Shown in pieces: positions 61,351 through 64,000 of a DNA stretch of 64,000 bases. Within the stretch, counting starts at the first letter, position 1; each line of letters begins with the position of its first letter. The notes beneath the pieces were generated by a model. The model made no database searches and had not been told where the DNA came from. It saw only the letters and a list, made by a program, of their open reading frames with translations. Made by a program: the position numbers and the translations under genes. The stretch comes from Thermoplasmata archaeon. Its GTDB lineage: Archaea > Thermoplasmatota > Thermoplasmata > Thermoplasmatales > Thermoplasmataceae. The stretch is from contig JAJZZX010000001.1 in assembly GCA_021797355.1 (NCBI GenBank), positions 1-64,000 on the forward strand, in the 5' to 3' direction.

Positions 61351-62359
61351 TTCTTTTATGCTCTTTCCACCATCTCCCTGTCATACCGTATTTTAGTAGC
61401 AGTGCGTGGAATTTCTTCTCTATTGCTGCATCAAAGTTCTCAAGAAATATGGGCTCTCCCAGTGCAACCTCCAATTCCTTGATGTTTGATCCCCTGGTAT
61501 GCAGAGATTCCCCGTAAATGAAGTCCGGCTTTATGTCGGAAATGCTCCTTACAATTGCATCCATATCAGCCGACACTGAAGGCCTTATTTTCAAAGGCGG
61601 CATAACAGGCGCGATGATGATACCAGCCCTGAGCCCAAGCCTCTTTGCTTCTCTTATTATATCTATCCTTGCCTCAGGAGTTGCCACCCGAGGTTCCATA
61701 ATCCTTGAAAGTTCGTGATTCATTGTGGCCACCGAGACCTGTATCCTTACCAAGTCAGGGTATCTGGTGAATATATCAAAGTCCCTTTTGACTAGCGGAG
61801 ATCTCGTCTGAATGCATAGCCTCACCCCGTTCTCAAGAGCTTTCGTTATGATTTTCCTGGTAACTGAAGCCAGCTGAGGCAGGTATGGATCATGAGTTGA
61901 TGACATCATGACCTCTATACCCTTCCAGCGTTTCCAGTTGGTCTTTTCAATCGCTTCGTCAATGTTCTCAGGGGAATAGAAGTAATTTCCCCAGGCCCTA
62001 TTGACGAGGGGACCGGTTCTTCTGGTGCCGTACCTCTTGTTAATGTTATCAACGTAGCAGAATCTGCAGGCATGTGTGCATCCAACCGCATAATTCAGTG
62101 CCCAGCCATCGGACAGTTCCTTTCCAACCCCGCCCTTCTCAATCCAGGTGAGCTTGGAAGGCTTGATCAGGGGCGGGTTTATCCGGTATGTGCCAAATGC
62201 TACCTTTCTCATGTCAGGATCGAACAGATAATCATCGACGCTTTCAGTTTCAGACTTTATTTTCTCAATCTTCAGCCTGCGCATTGTTTCCCAGGCCTTC
62301 AGAGCAGCCATCCTGTGTTTTTCTTTCTCAGGATCTGCAGTCTGGTTTATACTTATCAT
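61337..62359 (-). CDS. Radical SAM protein, SPL-like/three-Cys partner of TcmP
   Basis: 340 residues. The cluster-binding motif is CTHACRFCY (C-x3-C-x2-C) after LNYAVG, followed by a TIM-type barrel (IEVMMSSTHDPYLP, RLCIQTRSPLVKRD, RIQVSVATMNHELSRIMEP, AGIIIAPVMPPL). This matches the spore-photoproduct-lyase-like radical SAM group often seen with mobile elements. It overlaps the tcmP end by 14 bases tail to tail, not an operon but a close pair. Substrate unknown; nucleic acid repair or modification is inference. Confidence 0.8.
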   Translation of the reverse strand: MISINQTADPEKEKHRMAALKAWETMRRLKIEKIKSETESVDDYLFDPDMRKVAFGTYRINPPLIKPSKLTWIEKGGVGKELSDGWALNYAVGCTHACRFCYVDNINKRYGTRRTGPLVNRAWGNYFYSPENIDEAIEKTNWKRWKGIEVMMSSTHDPYLPQLASVTRKIITKALENGVRLCIQTRSPLVKRDFDIFTRYPDLVRIQVSVATMNHELSRIMEPRVATPEARIDIIREAKRLGLRAGIIIAPVMPPLKIRPSVSADMDAIVRSISDIKPDFIYGESLHTRGSNIKELEVALGEPIFLENFDAAIEKKFHALLLKYGMTGRWWKEHKRINLA

Positions 62360-62425
62360 TTCTACCTCTCGTTAATATGATATACAATCATGTCCATAAT
62401 TTTAACTGAGTTGGGATAAATGGAG

Positions 62426-62602
62426 TTAAAGGTCTCCCATGGTTTCTTCAAGTTTCTTTATTGCTCTCTCCTCCATCTCCTCGGCTATCTGCTTGGCTTC
62501 CTCGAGAGTTTTGGCTTTCTTTACCTTCCTTGCAAGCCTCAGGGTTGACTTGATATAACCGTTGTAAAATTCCATGTCGAACCTGTTCATTGTTTCACTC
62601 AT
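62426..62602 (-). CDS. Small helical protein, unknown
   Basis: 58 residues from ATG 62602 (ATG 62590 possible). MSETMNRFDMEFYNGYIKS then a Lys/Glu-rich coiled coil (AKTLEEAKQIAEEMEERAIK). It overlaps the end of the gene upstream by 8 bases. No family recognised. Confidence 0.45.
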   Translation of the reverse strand: MSETMNRFDMEFYNGYIKSTLRLARKVKKAKTLEEAKQIAEEMEERAIKKLEETMGDL

Positions 62603-62789
62603 CCAGCAGCTCCATTCTCTCCCTGAGCGCAGCAATGAACTCCCTGTAGTTCCTTGATTCCCTGAGGCACTGCTCTATTATGCCGGAATCATGCATCCTC
62701 CTGTCATCCCATCCCTTCCTGTAGCCCTCGCTCCTTGCCGCATCAATGACGGCTTGATCAATATCAACAAGTGTTCCCCTGATGTTCAT
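62595..62789 (-). CDS. Small helical protein, unknown
   Basis: 64 residues from ATG 62789; the frame is open to 62906 but that part is not coding-like. GTLVDIDQAVIDAARSEGYR and ESRNYREFIAALRERMELLDE are amphipathic helices with several Arg-Glu pairs. Coupled to the next small gene by overlap. Function unknown. Confidence 0.45.
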   Translation of the reverse strand: MNIRGTLVDIDQAVIDAARSEGYRKGWDDRRMHDSGIIEQCLRESRNYREFIAALRERMELLDE

Positions 62790-63024
62790 TGTACTGCAGT
62801 CTATTCGATATGGTATATAAAGCAGCCACATATGCCCCTGCAAAATGACAAAATGAGAAACTACAGCTAAAATGTTATGCTGGCGCGAACTTGATAAAAC
62901 ATTCAAAGTACAAATCTAATTCACAATCTGCAATGGACTAAACGTTACAAGGTTCATGAGCCAGCCATATGCTATCTAAAACATATGGAAGCAACACATA
63001 GAAAACAACCTTAAATTATATCAA

Positions 63025-64000
63025 ATGTTATTGGTGCTGTTGGAGAGAACAAATTCACTTTTCATAAAATATATTAATGAACTTCGCGGTTTGCAGGATC
63101 AGGGCACTGAGCATTCTTACCGTGCTTCACTCATATGGCTAATATCGCAGATGTTTGAAGGTAGTCAATTGATAAATGAGCCAAAGGCAGAGAAAAATGA
63201 CCTGAGAATCGACATAAGGGTCCTGCAGAATAATAAAAAAATAGGATATATCGAAACCAAGGATTTGGGCACAGACCTTGATAAAGTATTGGAAAAAGAG
63301 CAACTCAAAAGATATGTTTCATCAGTTCACAACCTGGTACTGACAGATTACATTAGCTTCACCCTTATTCGTGATGGGGTCAAGACTATGACCGCAACTC
63401 TTGTTCATACGGCGCTGAATGCACCGGGAAAGATAGACTTACATGCGGCGGACGCTGTAGCAGTGAAGGAACTCCTTGAATCTTTCATGGAGTACGAGAT
63501 ACCAGCGATCACCAGTGCAAGCGAGCTTGCCGATTACCTCTCGAAGAAAGCAAGGCTGCTTAGGTTCCTATCACAGAAAGGAATTGAAGCAGCACTTCAG
63601 AACAAACCAGCTCCGCCTCCTCTTAAGGATTTTGTGGTTCTGGTCTCGCCCCTTTTGTCGGATGCCCCGGGTGAAGAATATGTGGATGCCTACGCACAGA
63701 CTATGACATTTGGAATCCTTCTTGCCAGGTCTCTTGGAAAGAACAAGATACTGAACAGAGACAACGTTGCTTCTGTAATTCCCTCCTCTGTGAGGATCAT
63801 TAGGCGTATCCTGATGAATATAATTGAGCCGGATCTCCCAGCCAATGTAGGATGGATAATAGATGATATTATTGAGGTTGTCAACAAATCTGATATGGAC
63901 GAGATTCTGTCAGAAATAAAGGATAAAACTGGTGCGGTTCAGGATGCATTCCTGTTGTTTTATGAAGATTTCCTGGGCAGTTACGATCCCGAAAAAAGGC
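63025..64000 (+). CDS. Type ISP/IIG-like restriction-methylation enzyme, N-terminal part
   Basis: The frame runs to the window end with no stop, giving 325 residues. The PD-(D/E)xK-like nuclease core is LRIDIRVLQ...IGYIETKDLG, followed by DLDKVLEKEQLKRYVSSVHNLVLTDYISF, typical of the N terminus of large single-chain restriction enzymes with an N6-adenine methylase. FYEDFLGSYDPEKR at the window edge is the usual lead-in to the methylase motifs. Starts ATG 63025 or TTG 63040; a TATA-like AAATTATATC at about 63012-63021 suits the latter. The C terminus is outside. Confidence 0.75.
   Translation, partial: MLLVLLERTNSLFIKYINELRGLQDQGTEHSYRASLIWLISQMFEGSQLINEPKAEKNDLRIDIRVLQNNKKIGYIETKDLGTDLDKVLEKEQLKRYVSSVHNLVLTDYISFTLIRDGVKTMTATLVHTALNAPGKIDLHAADAVAVKELLESFMEYEIPAITSASELADYLSKKARLLRFLSQKGIEAALQNKPAPPPLKDFVVLVSPLLSDAPGEEYVDAYAQTMTFGILLARSLGKNKILNRDNVASVIPSSVRIIRRILMNIIEPDLPANVGWIIDDIIEVVNKSDMDEILSEIKDKTGAVQDAFLLFYEDFLGSYDPEKR

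Larger units (their letters stand above)
56194..64000. mobile_element. Integrated element at tRNA-Pro (right end not in window)
   Basis: An integrase sits against the 3' half of a tRNA gene, then come about 16 small genes with zinc fingers, AbrB-like and RHH DNA-binding proteins of the kind found in archaeal viruses and plasmids, then TcmP, radical SAM and a restriction-type enzyme. No second copy of the tRNA 3' half is found up to 64000, so the far boundary must lie beyond or has decayed. Confidence 0.65.

Noticed and set aside
62790-64000. Right attachment site (copy of the tRNA-Pro 3' half)
   Set aside because: I looked for CCGGTCCAAATCCGGG-like sequence and found none up to the window end; the site must be further away or decayed.
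1-64000. CRISPR array, rRNA genes or insertion sequences
   Set aside because: No regularly spaced repeats, no rRNA-like sequence and no transposase frame were seen.

Overview
The window is archaeal and looks like a chromosome segment of a Thermoplasmatales-type euryarchaeon (genus not resolvable from sequence alone). The signs are a D-family DNA polymerase large subunit, an archaeal CTP synthase, a GPN-loop GTPase, archaeal D-aminoacyl-tRNA deacylase, tRNA 2'-phosphotransferase, rRNA aminocarboxypropyltransferase, a Ta0938-type zinc protein, a gluconate dehydratase-like enzyme of the non-phosphorylated Entner-Doudoroff type, and many starts that suit leaderless transcripts (TATA box about 25 bases before the start codon). 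Genes are dense, with frequent 4-base stop/start overlaps and several tail-to-tail pairs that share a YTAA stop tetranucleotide.

Layout. 1-3200: end of an unknown gene, then a toxin-antitoxin cluster (VapBC, RHH-MazF, a DUF1801 protein, second VapBC) with three copies of a degenerate 33-base repeat; both vapB genes are broken while both vapC genes are intact. 3237-7436: a PdxA-type dehydrogenase, a small membrane protein, a surface protein made of three NTF2/SnoaL-like domains, and a CADD/TENA-type protein coupled to a Ta0938 zinc protein. 7456-10452: glyA-pdxT-gcvT one-carbon/PLP operon. 10541-17850: acyl-CoA cluster (two SDRs, aminotransferase, CaiB-type CoA transferase, thiolase with DUF35 partner, an old-yellow-enzyme/FadH-like protein with an eroded C terminus). 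17862-23468 and on to 28679: housekeeping genes (kptA, prs, nnr, ogg, sod) and the coupled operon pyrG - SCP2-like - polD large subunit - GPN GTPase. 28805-31692: two membrane proteins, one with iron-sulfur motifs. 32073-37912: VOC protein, tsr3, and a three-gene operon joining a PLP enzyme, a DUF1611/DgcN-like protein and a PP-loop (MurL-like) protein, followed by dtdA. 38010-49037: valS, glnA, a possible 31-residue peptide gene facing a TPR protein, aconitase, gluconate dehydratase-like enzyme and a KaiC-like protein. 49283-55810: a six-gene membrane complex related to group 4 [NiFe] hydrogenases and complex I whose large subunit lacks the nickel-binding cysteines (an Ehr-type complex).

56194 to the window end is a mobile region. 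A tyrosine recombinase ends inside a tRNA-Pro(TGG) gene and is the last of eight genes chained by 4-base overlaps, mostly zinc-finger and AbrB-like small proteins. A divergent set of small DNA-binding proteins, a three-Cys-motif-partner protein (TcmP) facing a radical SAM protein, and the start of a type ISP/IIG-like restriction-methylation enzyme follow. The right end of the element is not in the window.

Most interesting candidates: the TcmP plus radical SAM pair on the element, the cysteine-less hydrogenase-related complex, the PLP/DUF1611/PP-loop operon in an organism expected to lack peptidoglycan, the mini-peptide/TPR pair, and the toxin modules with damaged antitoxins.
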